A stretch of 64,000 nt of DNA from Methylosinus sp. C49 (GTDB lineage Bacteria > Pseudomonadota > Alphaproteobacteria > Rhizobiales > Beijerinckiaceae), in NCBI RefSeq assembly GCF_009936375.1, contig NZ_AP022332.1, forward strand, positions 3,318,501-3,382,500, in the 5' to 3' direction. Positions within the stretch are counted from its first letter, which is position 1. Each line of letters starts with the position of its first letter. Positions 36,000 through 44,686 of the stretch are shown here, one piece after another. The position numbers and the translations under genes were made by a program. A model generated the notes under the pieces. The model saw only the letters and a list, made by a program, of their open reading frames with translations, made no database searches and was not told where the DNA came from.

Positions 36000-37241
36000 G
36001 TGACTGTCCGCTACACGAAGATCGGAGCATTATTGCTTCCGGTCAGCACTTGGAGCCCCTCGCACGAACTGCTTGACGGAACTTTTCCGTATATTGATTT
36101 AGGAGCGGTGGACAACGATGAAAAGATCGTTCGTCAAATCAAGGACGTTCCATTTAAAGACGCCCCGAGCCGCGCTCGTCAACTTGTAAAGAATGGCGAC
36201 ATCCTAGTTTCAACGGTACGCCCCAATCTCAATGGAATCGCGAAGCTGGATGCACGTCATGACGGCGCAACAGCGTCCACGGGTTTCTGCGTCCTCAGGC
36301 CAAATACAAGCGCTATATGTCCGAACTACCTGTTTCATTGGCTGAAAAGCCCCCCGTTTGTCGCGGAAATGGTCCGTCAGTCGACGGGCGCCAGCTATCC
36401 GGCCGTCAGTGATCGGATCATCCATTCATCGCTGATTCCTCTCCCGCCCCTCGACGAGCAGCGGCGGATCGCGGCGATCCTCGATCAGGCCGACGACCAG
36501 CGGCGCAAGCGGCTGGAGGCGTTGGGGCGGATTTCGGATTTGGCGCGAGCCAATGCGCTCGCGTTGCTCGGCAACCCACTCACCAATCCAAAAGAATGGC
36601 GATCTGATCTCACTCTTGGCGAGGTTTCAGAAATCGTGTCTGGGGTCACGAAAGGCCGGAAATTGAACGGCGCCGCCGTTCGCTCGGTGCCTTATTTGGC
36701 CGTCGCCAATGTTCAAGATGGCTCGATCACTCTGAAGAACATAAAATACATCGACGCCACTGAGGACGAAATTCGTCGGCTTCGTCTCAGATCAGACGAC
36801 CTCTTACTTACGGAAGGAGGAGACCCCGACAAATTGGGACGCGGATCATTATGGAGTAACGCGCTCCTCGAAGAATGTATTCATCAAAATCACGTGTTTC
36901 GCGTGAGGGTCAAATCCAATGAAATACTGCCTGCTTTTCTGAACTGGCTAATCGGAAGCGAGCGGGGGAAGCGCTATTTTTTGAATGCTGCAAAACAAAC
37001 AACAGGAATCGCGTCCATCAATATGACGCAGCTCCGAGCATTTCCGCTGCTTGTCCCGCCGCTCGAAGTCCAAAACCGCTTCGTTGAACAGACCGCCGAG
37101 ATCGACACGCTCAAAGCCCATCACCGCGCCCATCTCGCGCGGCTCGACGCTCTGTTCGCCTCGCTGCAACATCGCGCCTTCCGCGGCGACCTCCCCGCCC
37201 CTTCCTTCTCCCGCGCGCGGGAGAAGGCAGCCTCGTCATAG
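36000..37241 (+). CDS. hsdS: Type I R-M specificity subunit HsdS
   Basis: 413 residues from a GTG that overlaps the hsdM stop (GTGA). Two target-recognition domains (about 1-140 and 195-355) are each followed by a conserved helix: LPPLDEQRRIAAILDQADDQRRKRLEAL and VPPLEVQNRFVEQTAEIDTLKAHH. The repeats set the spacing of the bipartite site; the recognised sequence cannot be predicted. Lower GC in the recognition domains is normal for horizontally shuffled hsdS. It appears intact although hsdM is broken. Confidence 0.93.
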   Translation: MTVRYTKIGALLLPVSTWSPSHELLDGTFPYIDLGAVDNDEKIVRQIKDVPFKDAPSRARQLVKNGDILVSTVRPNLNGIAKLDARHDGATASTGFCVLRPNTSAICPNYLFHWLKSPPFVAEMVRQSTGASYPAVSDRIIHSSLIPLPPLDEQRRIAAILDQADDQRRKRLEALGRISDLARANALALLGNPLTNPKEWRSDLTLGEVSEIVSGVTKGRKLNGAAVRSVPYLAVANVQDGSITLKNIKYIDATEDEIRRLRLRSDDLLLTEGGDPDKLGRGSLWSNALLEECIHQNHVFRVRVKSNEILPAFLNWLIGSERGKRYFLNAAKQTTGIASINMTQLRAFPLLVPPLEVQNRFVEQTAEIDTLKAHHRAHLARLDALFASLQHRAFRGDLPAPSFSRAREKAASS

Positions 37242-37317
37242 GGCGTCCGCAAGGACGCCCGTCTCGAGCGACGGACTATGGCGAGGTCGGATGAGGGTCC
37301 CGCAGAAAGGGGCGGCG

Positions 37318-38721
37318 TTATCGATATCGCGCGATCTGGTCAAGCAAGACTTCGAGGTTTACGCCCTGTCGTTGCGTCCCGTGATCGAGCTTCCACGCGG
37401 CGACGCTTCTCGTCACCTCGAACTGATTCTCCAGTGTCGAAACGACGGCGTCGAGTTCTCGGCGAGACACGGGAGACTTCGCGAGCCGCCAGATTTCGGC
37501 GGCCGCCGCCGAAGGCAGAAGCAGCTCTCCGGCGAAAGATTTCGCTCGCCGTTCTATATCGAGCGGCATCCGACTGTTCAGAACATCGACCGCTCCGAGC
37601 GCATGGCCACGATCGAGCAGCAAATGGCAAAGCTCATGCGCCAGCGTCACATTGGCCGCTCGCCCCACCCCGCGCCAACTGTTCTCGTTGAGAAGAACAG
37701 CCGGACCGAAACGATCGCCCCAGACAGCGAGGGCGTCCAATGTCGACGGATCGACCTTCCGAGGCTCGAGCGAGACGCCGAGGTCGGGAAGGAGCGCGGA
37801 AACGTCGATCGCCGCCTGCGACGACACGCCCAAATGCTCGCGGACAAAGCGGGCCGCCGCCTCGCCTTGTTCGTGAGCGCGTCGGTTCGAGAAGTTTTCA
37901 GCGATATGGTTCCCGACCAACTCGCCCAGGCGATCGAGTTCCGGCGCTGGCGTCTTGCCGAATGCGCCGATGAGCGTCAAAATTTGGTGGATTTGCTCGG
38001 GCGGCAGCGCGCTCGCCATTCTCGCCGCGATCCGCAACTCGTCGTTATCGTTCGCCGCATCGGCCACACTCCGGGGCGCCGAGAGTATCCCGTCATCGAC
38101 CAGCTTCGTCGCAGTGGCTTGGTCGAGACTGGTGACCCAGGCGAGCAAAGCGGTCGGCTCGCCGATATCTCGCCGGCACCAGTTGTCGATCAAATTCGAC
38201 CATCGACCTGGACGACTCGCCAAATGGCCCGCAATTTCATCTCCGAGACGCGAAATTTCGGCCCAGGCCTGCTCGAACAGCGGCGCGCGCATTCCCGCAA
38301 GCGTATCGACGATCATGCGGTCGCCGGAGCGCAGCATCCACAAGGGCGGCAAATCGAAATAGCCAGCGAAGCAGTTGGAGAGGTCGTGCGCCTGCTCGAA
38401 CGCGCAAACCAGCTCGTCCTCTTGTTCTGCCACGTCGGGCTTACTTTCCCATCGCTCCTCGGCCTTAGCTCGAAGTTCGGTCGGGCGCTCGGGCGCGACG
38501 GCGATGGGATAGGTCTGGCGAAGGGAAAGGGGCTTCCAAAATTCGATAAAATGCGAGAGCAAGTCGTCGATTTGAACTTCTAGAAAGACGCCCTCCGCGC
38601 CAGCGGCCGGCCAAACGGGCTGATCGTCGATCAGCACAGCGAATTCCGCGGTCGTGAAACGGCCTTCGTCGTCGATCTCCGACGGCAAATTCAAGAGGAG
38701 TTTCAGGCCTGTTTCACTCAT
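37318..38721 (-). CDS. ImmA/IrrE-type metallopeptidase embedded in the R-M locus
   Basis: 467 residues. The C-terminal third carries HELCH (362-366) in NVTLAHELCHLLLD, then the downstream glutamate region DIERRAKSFAGELLLP, matching ImmA/IrrE gluzincin-like peptidases. The N-terminal ~290 residues are unlike classical IrrE and have no recognised domain. ImmA-type peptidases usually cleave a partner repressor. The ATG overlaps the stop of the 145-residue gene upstream (ATGA), so that product is the likely partner. Transcribed opposite to hsdS and hsdR. Confidence 0.82.
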   Translation of the reverse strand: MSETGLKLLLNLPSEIDDEGRFTTAEFAVLIDDQPVWPAAGAEGVFLEVQIDDLLSHFIEFWKPLSLRQTYPIAVAPERPTELRAKAEERWESKPDVAEQEDELVCAFEQAHDLSNCFAGYFDLPPLWMLRSGDRMIVDTLAGMRAPLFEQAWAEISRLGDEIAGHLASRPGRWSNLIDNWCRRDIGEPTALLAWVTSLDQATATKLVDDGILSAPRSVADAANDNDELRIAARMASALPPEQIHQILTLIGAFGKTPAPELDRLGELVGNHIAENFSNRRAHEQGEAAARFVREHLGVSSQAAIDVSALLPDLGVSLEPRKVDPSTLDALAVWGDRFGPAVLLNENSWRGVGRAANVTLAHELCHLLLDRGHALGAVDVLNSRMPLDIERRAKSFAGELLLPSAAAAEIWRLAKSPVSRRELDAVVSTLENQFEVTRSVAAWKLDHGTQRQGVNLEVLLDQIARYR

Positions 38722-39155
38722 TTCCGCTCACCGTGCCGCGTGATGTGCTTTTTCACCCAGGCTCGAAATGCGTCAGCGCAGCCATTTTCCTCGGCTATTT
38801 GCTCCAGCTTTGTCAATATCGGGTTAGACAGCTTACCCCTGTAGGGATAACCATGATACGTAGCGCCGCCGTCGCTCGTCTGAGCCTCGTAAATGGCCCC
38901 CTCGTAGACCGCGTAAAGCCTCTTGGGCGCGGTAAGCTCACGATCTCCATTCGGGGCGGCGACGGCTTCGTTCAGGAGGCGCTCACGCTCGGCCTCTGAA
39001 AGGTTGCAAGGACATTTGCCGATCCATTTCTTGGGATCGCTATTGTCGAACTCGATGACGGGATAGGCATCCTTTCCGACGTGCTTAAATCGTCGCTCGC
39101 CTTTGTCGTATTTCCGTTTTGTTCCCTCTACGGTCATGTCAGACGATACGTCCAA
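38718..39155 (-). CDS. Hypothetical partner of the ImmA-like peptidase
   Basis: 145 residues; an internal Met at residue 7 (39137) is an alternative start. It is charged, with a KYDKGERRFKHVGKDAYPVIEF N-terminal part, an invariant-looking CPC in IGKCPCNL, then AVYEGAIYEAQTSDGGATYHGYPY and a basic tail. No recognised fold or HTH. Translationally coupled to the peptidase gene. It starts 34 bases from the divergent hsdR start, so both promoters overlap. Confidence 0.7.
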   Translation of the reverse strand: MDVSSDMTVEGTKRKYDKGERRFKHVGKDAYPVIEFDNSDPKKWIGKCPCNLSEAERERLLNEAVAAPNGDRELTAPKRLYAVYEGAIYEAQTSDGGATYHGYPYRGKLSNPILTKLEQIAEENGCADAFRAWVKKHITRHGERK

Positions 39156-39189
39156 GTTGGACTAGACTGGAACCCGACAATAGCGTCGA

Positions 39190-42100
39190 ATGGACTCCAT
39201 GTCCCAATTTTCATTCCTCGCAGCCGAATTTCCCGACATATTCGTCCACGCCTCCCGCGCCGAGGCGCTGGCGCGCAGCGACTCGCGCGGCGCCGCCTTT
39301 TATTGCCGGCTGGCGCTGGAGACCTCCGTCGAATGGCTCTATCGGCATGACGGGACACTGCGCAGCCCCTATGAATCGACGCTCGCCGCGCTGATCGCGG
39401 CACCGAGCTTCCAGACGCTGCTCGGCCGCACGCTCTGCGTCAAAGCCCGCTTCGTGAAGGATGTCGGCAACGCCGCCGCCCATGGCAAGCCGGTGGCCCC
39501 GACGCAGGCGGCGACGGCGCTGCGCGAATTCTTCGACATCGCCTATTGGCTCGTCCGCACCTACGCAAGGGGCGCGAAGCCCGGGCCGGATGCGGCTTTC
39601 AGCCTGGAGGCGCTGCCGAGGCTCGCGCAGGTCCAGCAGACGACGCTGGCGCAATTGCAGGAGGCCGCGCGGCGCTATCAGGCGAGCGTCCAAGACCGCA
39701 AGGCGGTCGAGGCTGCCCTCGCCGCCAGCGAGGAGCGCCGCGCCGCGATCGAGGCGGCGCATGAGGCGCTGCAAGCGGAAATCGCGCGCATCAAGGCGGC
39801 GAATCAGGCGATCCCCGACCGGCGCGACTATCGCGAGAGCGAGACCCGCGATCTCTTCATCGACACGCTGCTGCGCGAAGCCGGCTTCGATCCGCAGGCC
39901 CCGGACGTCGCCGAGGTGGAAGTGCGCGGCATGCCCAATGCGAGCGGCGTCGGCTTCGTCGATTATGTGCTGCCCGGCGCCGACGGGCGGCCGCTCGCGC
40001 TGATCGAGGCCAAGCGCAGCCGCCGCGATCCGCGCGACGGACAGCAGCAGGCCAAGCTCTACGCCGATTGCCTCGAGACGCAATATGGCCGGCGGCCGGT
40101 GATCTTCTATACGAACGGCTATGAGCATTGGATCTGGGACGATACGCGTTTTTCCCCACGCCCGATCCAGGGCTTTATGAAGCGCGACGAGCTGGAGCTG
40201 ATGCTCCAGCGGCGCGAGACGCGAAAGACGCTCGCGCCGGAGAATATCGACAAATCTATCGTCGATCGCGCCTATCAGCAGCGCGCCATCCGCCGCGTGA
40301 CCGAGGCCTTCGAGCGCGACCATGCGCGCAAGGCCTTGCTGGTGATCGCCACCGGCGCCGGCAAGACGCGCACGGTGATCGCCCTCTGCGATCTCCTGAT
40401 GCGCGCCAATTGGGTGAAGCGCGTGCTGTTCCTCGCCGATCGCAAGGCCCTCGTGACTCAGGCGACGAACGCCTTCAAGAAGCATCTGCCCGGCGCGGCG
40501 ACGGTCAACCTCGTCGAGGACAAGACGCAGGAAGGCCGCGTCTATGTCTCGACCTATCCGACGATGATGCGGCTGATCGACGAGGCGGACGCCGAGGGGC
40601 GGCGCTTCGGAGTCGGCCATTTCGATCTCATCGTCATCGACGAGGCGCATCGCTCCGTCTATCGCAAATACAAGGCGATCTTCGATTATTTCGACAGCCT
40701 CCTGGTGGGGCTGACGGCGACGCCGAAGGGCGAGGTCGATCGCGACACCTATCGGCTGTTCGACCTCCAGACCGGCGTGCCGACCGACGCCTACAGCCTC
40801 GACGAGGCCGTGCGCGACGGCTTTCTGGCGCCGCCGCGCGCCGTGTCGCTGACCACCGATTTTCTCGACCGCGGCATTCGCTACGACCAGCTCTCCGAGG
40901 ACGATCAGGAGAAATGGGACGCGCTCGAATGGGAGGAGGACGGCGCCGTTCCGGGCGTCGTCGAGGCGCCGGCGATCAACAAATGGCTGTTCAACGCCGA
41001 CACGGTCGATCGCGTGCTCGCCCATCTCATGGAGAATGGGCTGAAGGTCGCGGATGGCGACCGGCTCGGCAAGACGATCATTTTCGCGAAGAACCGGGAC
41101 CACGCCAATTTCATCGCCCAGCGCTTCGACGCGCATTATCCGCATCTCGCCGGCCATTTCGCGCGGGTGATCGACCATTCGATCTCCTATGCGCAGACGC
41201 TGATCGATGATTTCTCCGACGCGGAAAAGGCGCCGCATATCGCCGTGTCGATCGACATGCTCGACACCGGGATCGATGTGAAGGAGATCGTGAACCTCGT
41301 CTTTTTCAAGCCCGTGCGGTCCAAGACCAAATTTTGGCAGATGATCGGACGCGGCACGCGGCTTTGCGAGAATCTCTTCGGCGAGAAGCAGGACAAGCAA
41401 TTCTTCTACATCTTCGATTGGTGTCGGAATTTCGAATTCTTCAACGAGCATCCGAATGTCGCCGACGGCAAGGCGGGCGACTCGCTGGGCAAGCGCCTGT
41501 TCGCCGCGCGCGTGGAGCTGATCGGCGAAATAGACCGCTCCACGCCGGAGACGCCGGCCGGCGACTATGCGCAACTGCCACCTTCGGTGCTACATGTCGG
41601 CGAGAGCGGATCGGACGCCGATCGCGACGCCGCCGTCGCGGAAATCCGCGCATCGCTCGCCGGCGCGCTGCGGTCGGAGGTCGAAGGCATGAGCCTCGAC
41701 AATTTCCTCGTGCGCCCGCATCGCCGCTCTGTCGAGAAGTTTTCATCCGGCGCCGCCTGGGCGCGGCTCGACGCCGACGCGCGCGCCGAATTGATCGAGC
41801 ATATCGCCGGCCTTCCCTCATCTGTCGGCGACGACGATCTCGCCGCCAAGCAGTTCGATCTCCTTCTGTTCCGAACTGAGCTGACCCTGCTGCGCGTGGA
41901 GCCCTCTTTCATGGGCCTCGCCACGCGCATTCGGGAGACCGCCTCGCTGCTCGAGCCGCTCGCCAATGTGCCGATGGTCGCTGCGGAGATCGCGCTGATC
42001 GAGGAGGTCCAGACCGACGCCTTCTGGCAAGACGTCACGCTTCCCATGCTCGAGAGCCTGCGGCGACGGCTACGCGCGCTCGTCAAGCTGATCGAGCGCG

Positions 42101-42651
42101 AGAAGCGGCCGATCGTCTATTCCGATTTCGAGGATCGCGGCGGCGCCGGCGCCGAGGTGGCGATACGCGGCCTTCCGGTGGGCACGGATATGGACGCCTT
42201 TCGCCGCAAGGCGCGCGTCTTCCTGCGTCCGCACGAAAGCCATATCGCCGTTCTCAAGCTGAAGCGCGCCGAGCCTCTGACCGCGACCGATCTCGCCGAG
42301 CTCGAGCGCATCTTCAAAGAGTCCGGAGCCGACGACGCCTCCCTCGGCCTCATCCAGTCGGAGGGTGGCCTCGCGCGTTTCGTTCGCTCGCTGGTCGGCC
42401 TGGACCGCGAAGCGGCGAAAAGGCTCTTCTCGGAATTCGAGGATGGACGGCGGCTGACCGCGGACCAGCACGAATTTCTAAATCTCGTGATCGATCATCT
42501 CACCGAGCGCGGCGCGATGGACCCCGCGCTCCTTTATGAGACGCCTTTCACGGATTTCGACGCCAAAGGCGTCGAAGGCGTCTTCGAGACGGCCGATGTT
42601 CTGCGCCTCGTCGACATTCTCCGACGCGTGGACGAGCGCAGCGCGGCGTGA
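39190..42651 (+). CDS. hsdR: Type I restriction endonuclease subunit HsdR
   Basis: 1153 residues. 1-130: a DUF4145-like domain. 150-205: coiled coil. 212-280: PD-(D/E)xK nuclease with Asp258 and Glu273-x-Lys275 (LALIEAKRS). From 360: SF2 helicase with Walker A ATGAGKT (387-393), DEAH (484-487), GLTATP and QMIGRGTRLC. The C-terminus is an EcoEI-type HsdR_C domain. It translocates and cleaves DNA as R2M2S; with hsdM broken, it probably has no functional complex. An ATG at 39199 is an alternative start. Confidence 0.95.
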   Translation: MDSMSQFSFLAAEFPDIFVHASRAEALARSDSRGAAFYCRLALETSVEWLYRHDGTLRSPYESTLAALIAAPSFQTLLGRTLCVKARFVKDVGNAAAHGKPVAPTQAATALREFFDIAYWLVRTYARGAKPGPDAAFSLEALPRLAQVQQTTLAQLQEAARRYQASVQDRKAVEAALAASEERRAAIEAAHEALQAEIARIKAANQAIPDRRDYRESETRDLFIDTLLREAGFDPQAPDVAEVEVRGMPNASGVGFVDYVLPGADGRPLALIEAKRSRRDPRDGQQQAKLYADCLETQYGRRPVIFYTNGYEHWIWDDTRFSPRPIQGFMKRDELELMLQRRETRKTLAPENIDKSIVDRAYQQRAIRRVTEAFERDHARKALLVIATGAGKTRTVIALCDLLMRANWVKRVLFLADRKALVTQATNAFKKHLPGAATVNLVEDKTQEGRVYVSTYPTMMRLIDEADAEGRRFGVGHFDLIVIDEAHRSVYRKYKAIFDYFDSLLVGLTATPKGEVDRDTYRLFDLQTGVPTDAYSLDEAVRDGFLAPPRAVSLTTDFLDRGIRYDQLSEDDQEKWDALEWEEDGAVPGVVEAPAINKWLFNADTVDRVLAHLMENGLKVADGDRLGKTIIFAKNRDHANFIAQRFDAHYPHLAGHFARVIDHSISYAQTLIDDFSDAEKAPHIAVSIDMLDTGIDVKEIVNLVFFKPVRSKTKFWQMIGRGTRLCENLFGEKQDKQFFYIFDWCRNFEFFNEHPNVADGKAGDSLGKRLFAARVELIGEIDRSTPETPAGDYAQLPPSVLHVGESGSDADRDAAVAEIRASLAGALRSEVEGMSLDNFLVRPHRRSVEKFSSGAAWARLDADARAELIEHIAGLPSSVGDDDLAAKQFDLLLFRTELTLLRVEPSFMGLATRIRETASLLEPLANVPMVAAEIALIEEVQTDAFWQDVTLPMLESLRRRLRALVKLIEREKRPIVYSDFEDRGGAGAEVAIRGLPVGTDMDAFRRKARVFLRPHESHIAVLKLKRAEPLTATDLAELERIFKESGADDASLGLIQSEGGLARFVRSLVGLDREAAKRLFSEFEDGRRLTADQHEFLNLVIDHLTERGAMDPALLYETPFTDFDAKGVEGVFETADVLRLVDILRRVDERSAA

Positions 42652-42792
42652 GCAGTGGCCGCCACCGACCTTCCCTCTCCGAGCCGAGGCGATCCCTCGG
42701 TTCCGACTCGAGGCATTTCAATGCCTTGGAAATAAATTGGCTCGCGCGCTCGGCAGAGCGAACGCGGAGTGAGAGCCGAGGGAACACGAACA

Positions 42793-43593
42793 ATGACCAA
42801 GAATGCGTTCTCCCGCTATGTTGGCGTCGACTATTCCGGCGCGAGGACGCCCACCGATAGCCTGCCGGGATTGCGAGTATATCTCACAGATGACTGCGCG
42901 CCGCCTCGCGAGATCACGCCCCCGCCGTCCCCGCGAAAATATTGGACGCGGAAGGCACTCGCCGAATGGTTGGTCGAACTTCTGGCCGAAAATCGGTCTA
43001 CATTGGTCGGCATCGATCACGGCTTCTCATTCCCGCTACGCTATTTCGAGCACTATGGGCTGTTGCCGGAATGGCCGCGATTCCTCGAGGATTTCTGCCG
43101 CCATTGGCCGACCGACGAGGATCTCGTCTATGTCGATTTCATTCGAGACGGCCTTGCCGGAAATGGCGCCGCTCGGACAGGCAATTCTCGCTGGCGCCGT
43201 TTGACCGAGGAACGTGTCGGCCGCGCGAAGTCCGTCTTTCATTTCGATGTTCAGGGTTCGGTCGCAAAATCGACCCATGCCGGAATTCCCTGGCTGCGGT
43301 TCATTCGCCGCAGCCTGCCGGATCGTGTCCACTTCTGGCCTTTCGACGGTTGGAGCATCCCGTCCGGCAAATCAGCGATCGCGGAGGTCTATCCCGCGCT
43401 TTGGAGCCGCGGCTTCGCTCGCGAGGATCGAACAGGCGATCAGCATGACGCATATAGCATAGCGGCCTGGCTCGCCCGCGCGGATCGCGAAGGCGAGCTC
43501 ACACATTATCTAACTCCCCGCTTGGCGCCGCCGGAGCGCGTCGTCGCAGAAGTCGAAGGTTGGATCTTGGGAGTCCCGGGGTCGTTCGACTGA
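42793..43593 (+). CDS. Conserved hypothetical protein, RNase H-fold-like (DUF429-like)
   Basis: 266 residues from MTKNAFSRYVGVDYSGA. The opening YVGVDYSGAR, then LVGIDHGFSFPL with an acidic residue, and VFHFDVQGSVAKSTH, AIAEVYPALW and DQHDAYSIAAWLA resemble the acidic-strand pattern of DUF429-type RNase H-like folds. Function unknown. It lies downstream of hsdR, with a 141-base gap, on the same strand. Confidence 0.65.
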   Translation: MTKNAFSRYVGVDYSGARTPTDSLPGLRVYLTDDCAPPREITPPPSPRKYWTRKALAEWLVELLAENRSTLVGIDHGFSFPLRYFEHYGLLPEWPRFLEDFCRHWPTDEDLVYVDFIRDGLAGNGAARTGNSRWRRLTEERVGRAKSVFHFDVQGSVAKSTHAGIPWLRFIRRSLPDRVHFWPFDGWSIPSGKSAIAEVYPALWSRGFAREDRTGDQHDAYSIAAWLARADREGELTHYLTPRLAPPERVVAEVEGWILGVPGSFD

Positions 43594-43605
43594 CGGGAGA
43601 GGCCC

Positions 43606-43634
43606 TTGACACCGTCTCTCGAACGCCAGATACT
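43606..43634 (+). promoter_or_regulatory. Sigma-70-type promoter of the membrane-protein/regulator operon
   Basis: -35 TTGACA at 43606-43611, a 17-base spacer, and -10 GATACT at 43629-43634. Start of transcription would fall near 43641, inside the palindromic operator 43633-43647. Confidence 0.55.
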
Positions 43635-43647
43635 TTGCATTGCAAAG
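43633..43647. promoter_or_regulatory. Predicted operator 1 (15-bp palindrome)
   Basis: CTTTGCA-T-TGCAAAG, a perfect inverted repeat 12 bases before the start of the membrane-protein gene. It overlaps the -10 and transcription start, a position typical of repression. A near-identical site precedes the LDI-like gene (44663-44677), and the winged-helix regulator lies between the two. Confidence 0.65.
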
Positions 43648-43659
43648 CATGAGACCCCG

Positions 43660-44277
43660 ATGACAGACGTGGACAAGGCCCTAGCCGACATCGCCGAGAT
43701 GCGCGAACGCGTCGCGCAATCTTTGGAGTTTCGTGGATATGGACCGCAGGCGCTCGCCGCGACGGCGATTCTCGCCGGCGCTGCCGGCTTCACGCAGATA
43801 TTCCTCATTCCGACGCCAGACTCCGAACCTTTTGCCTATTTCGCTCTTTGGACGTTTGTCGCCGGCTTCGCGATCGTAATCATCGGCGTCGAAGCGGCGC
43901 GCCGCGTGGCAACGGAACATGGCGGCTTGGGCGGAGAAATGCTCCTTTCAGCGGCGCGACGCTTTGCGCCCGCCGGTCTCGCGGGGTTGCTCACGAGCCT
44001 CGTCATTCTTCGCCATGCGCCGGAGGCGGCCTGGATGCTTCCCGGCCTCTGGCAGATCATGCTGAGCCTCGGCGTGTTCGCAGCCGCCCATTCTCTGCCG
44101 AGAGCGATGATCCTCGTCGCCGCCTGGTATCTTTCGACCGGGCTCGCCTGTCTCGTCTATGCGGCGGGACCGCACGCCTTCACTCCTTTCGCAATGGCTC
44201 TGCCATTTTGTGGCGGTCAGATTCTCGCCGCCGTCGTCATGCGCCTCAGCCGAGGAGGCGACCATGACGAAGAGTGA
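43660..44277 (+). CDS. Polytopic inner-membrane protein, partner of winged-helix regulator
   Basis: 205 residues from MTDVDKALADIAEMRERV. A short cytoplasmic helix (1-25) is followed by about six hydrophobic segments, including AATAILAGAAGFTQIFLI, FALWTFVAGFAIVIIGV, GLAGLLTSLVIL, IMLSLGVFAAAHSL, AWYLSTGLACLVYAAG and ALPFCGGQILAAVVM. Its last codons overlap the regulator ATG, so the pair is coupled. Such membrane protein plus winged-helix pairs often act as signal sensor and regulator, but no function is proven. Confidence 0.75.
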   Translation: MTDVDKALADIAEMRERVAQSLEFRGYGPQALAATAILAGAAGFTQIFLIPTPDSEPFAYFALWTFVAGFAIVIIGVEAARRVATEHGGLGGEMLLSAARRFAPAGLAGLLTSLVILRHAPEAAWMLPGLWQIMLSLGVFAAAHSLPRAMILVAAWYLSTGLACLVYAAGPHAFTPFAMALPFCGGQILAAVVMRLSRGGDHDEE

Positions 44278-44638
44278 GCAATCGGCGGGGCGCTTCGCCT
44301 ATGAAGGGCTCGACCGCGTGATCCACGAAAAGGCGCGCCTCGGCCTGCTGACCTCGCTCGTCGCCCATCCCAAAGGGCTTCCCTTCGGCCAATTGAAGCG
44401 GCTGTGCGGCCTGACCGACGGAAATCTGAGCCGTCATTTGCAGGTGTTGCAGGAGGATGGGCTCGTCTCCATCGACAAGCGCTTCGAAGGGCTTCGTCCG
44501 CTGACGACGTGCCGGATCACGCCATCTGGACGGAAGCGCTTCCTCGGCTATCTCGAAGTGCTCCAGCAGGTCCTCGAGGACGCCAAGAGCGAGGCTCGGC
44601 AAAACGGCGATAAGATCGGACGCCTGTCGACGACCTGA
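44264..44638 (+). CDS. Winged-helix transcriptional regulator
   Basis: 124 residues. A DNA-binding core of the ArsR/MarR/PadR type: YEGLDRVIHEKARLGLLTSLV, then GLPFGQLKRLCGLTDGNLSRHLQVLQEDGLVSIDKRF, with wing residues in LTTCRITPSGRKRFLGYLEVL. An SD GAGGAGG precedes the ATG, which overlaps the membrane-protein gene. Predicted to bind the CTTTGCATTGCAAAG-type palindromes on either side of it, controlling itself and the LDI-like gene. Confidence 0.88.
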   Translation: MTKSEQSAGRFAYEGLDRVIHEKARLGLLTSLVAHPKGLPFGQLKRLCGLTDGNLSRHLQVLQEDGLVSIDKRFEGLRPLTTCRITPSGRKRFLGYLEVLQQVLEDAKSEARQNGDKIGRLSTT

Positions 44639-44662
44639 GCGCTCTCTTTTTTTGCCCCCTAA

Positions 44663-44677
44663 CTTTGCATTACAAAG
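44663..44677. promoter_or_regulatory. Predicted operator 2 (15-bp palindrome)
   Basis: CTTTGCATTACAAAG differs from operator 1 at a single base and remains largely symmetric. It lies nine bases before the TTG start of the LDI-like gene, so the mRNA leader would be very short. Confidence 0.6.
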
Positions 44678-44686
44678 GTATTTGTA

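Larger units (their letters stand above)
33095..36003 (+). pseudogene. hsdM: Type I R-M methyltransferase HsdM, disrupted
   Basis: The start at 33095 behind GGGGGGAG encodes MLTGELRGKIDGVWN, then is cut at 33140 by an IS3-family element. Sequence resumes in frame at 34510 as [16 protein letters not shown]. An in-frame TAG at 34600-34602 replaces the usual Thr of MQTLEERKA. The remaining frame, open from there to 36003 with a first Met at 34735, carries SAM motif I DPAAGTCGF and catalytic NPPF (VLANPPFAGS). The N-terminal domain needed for HsdM assembly would be missing, so the methylase is probably inactive. Confidence 0.88.

Noticed and set aside
34420-36030. Upstream extension of IS3 orfA through hsdM antisense
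   Set aside because: OrfA has a natural start at 34419; the extension lies opposite the hsdM coding sequence and outside the IS end.
39211-41574. Very long minus-strand open frame (787 codons) opposite hsdR
   Set aside because: Same antisense artefact; the plus-strand HsdR has complete nuclease and helicase motifs.
36000-42651. Functional type I restriction-modification system
   Set aside because: hsdM carries both an IS insertion and an in-frame stop, so an active R-M complex from this locus alone is unlikely.
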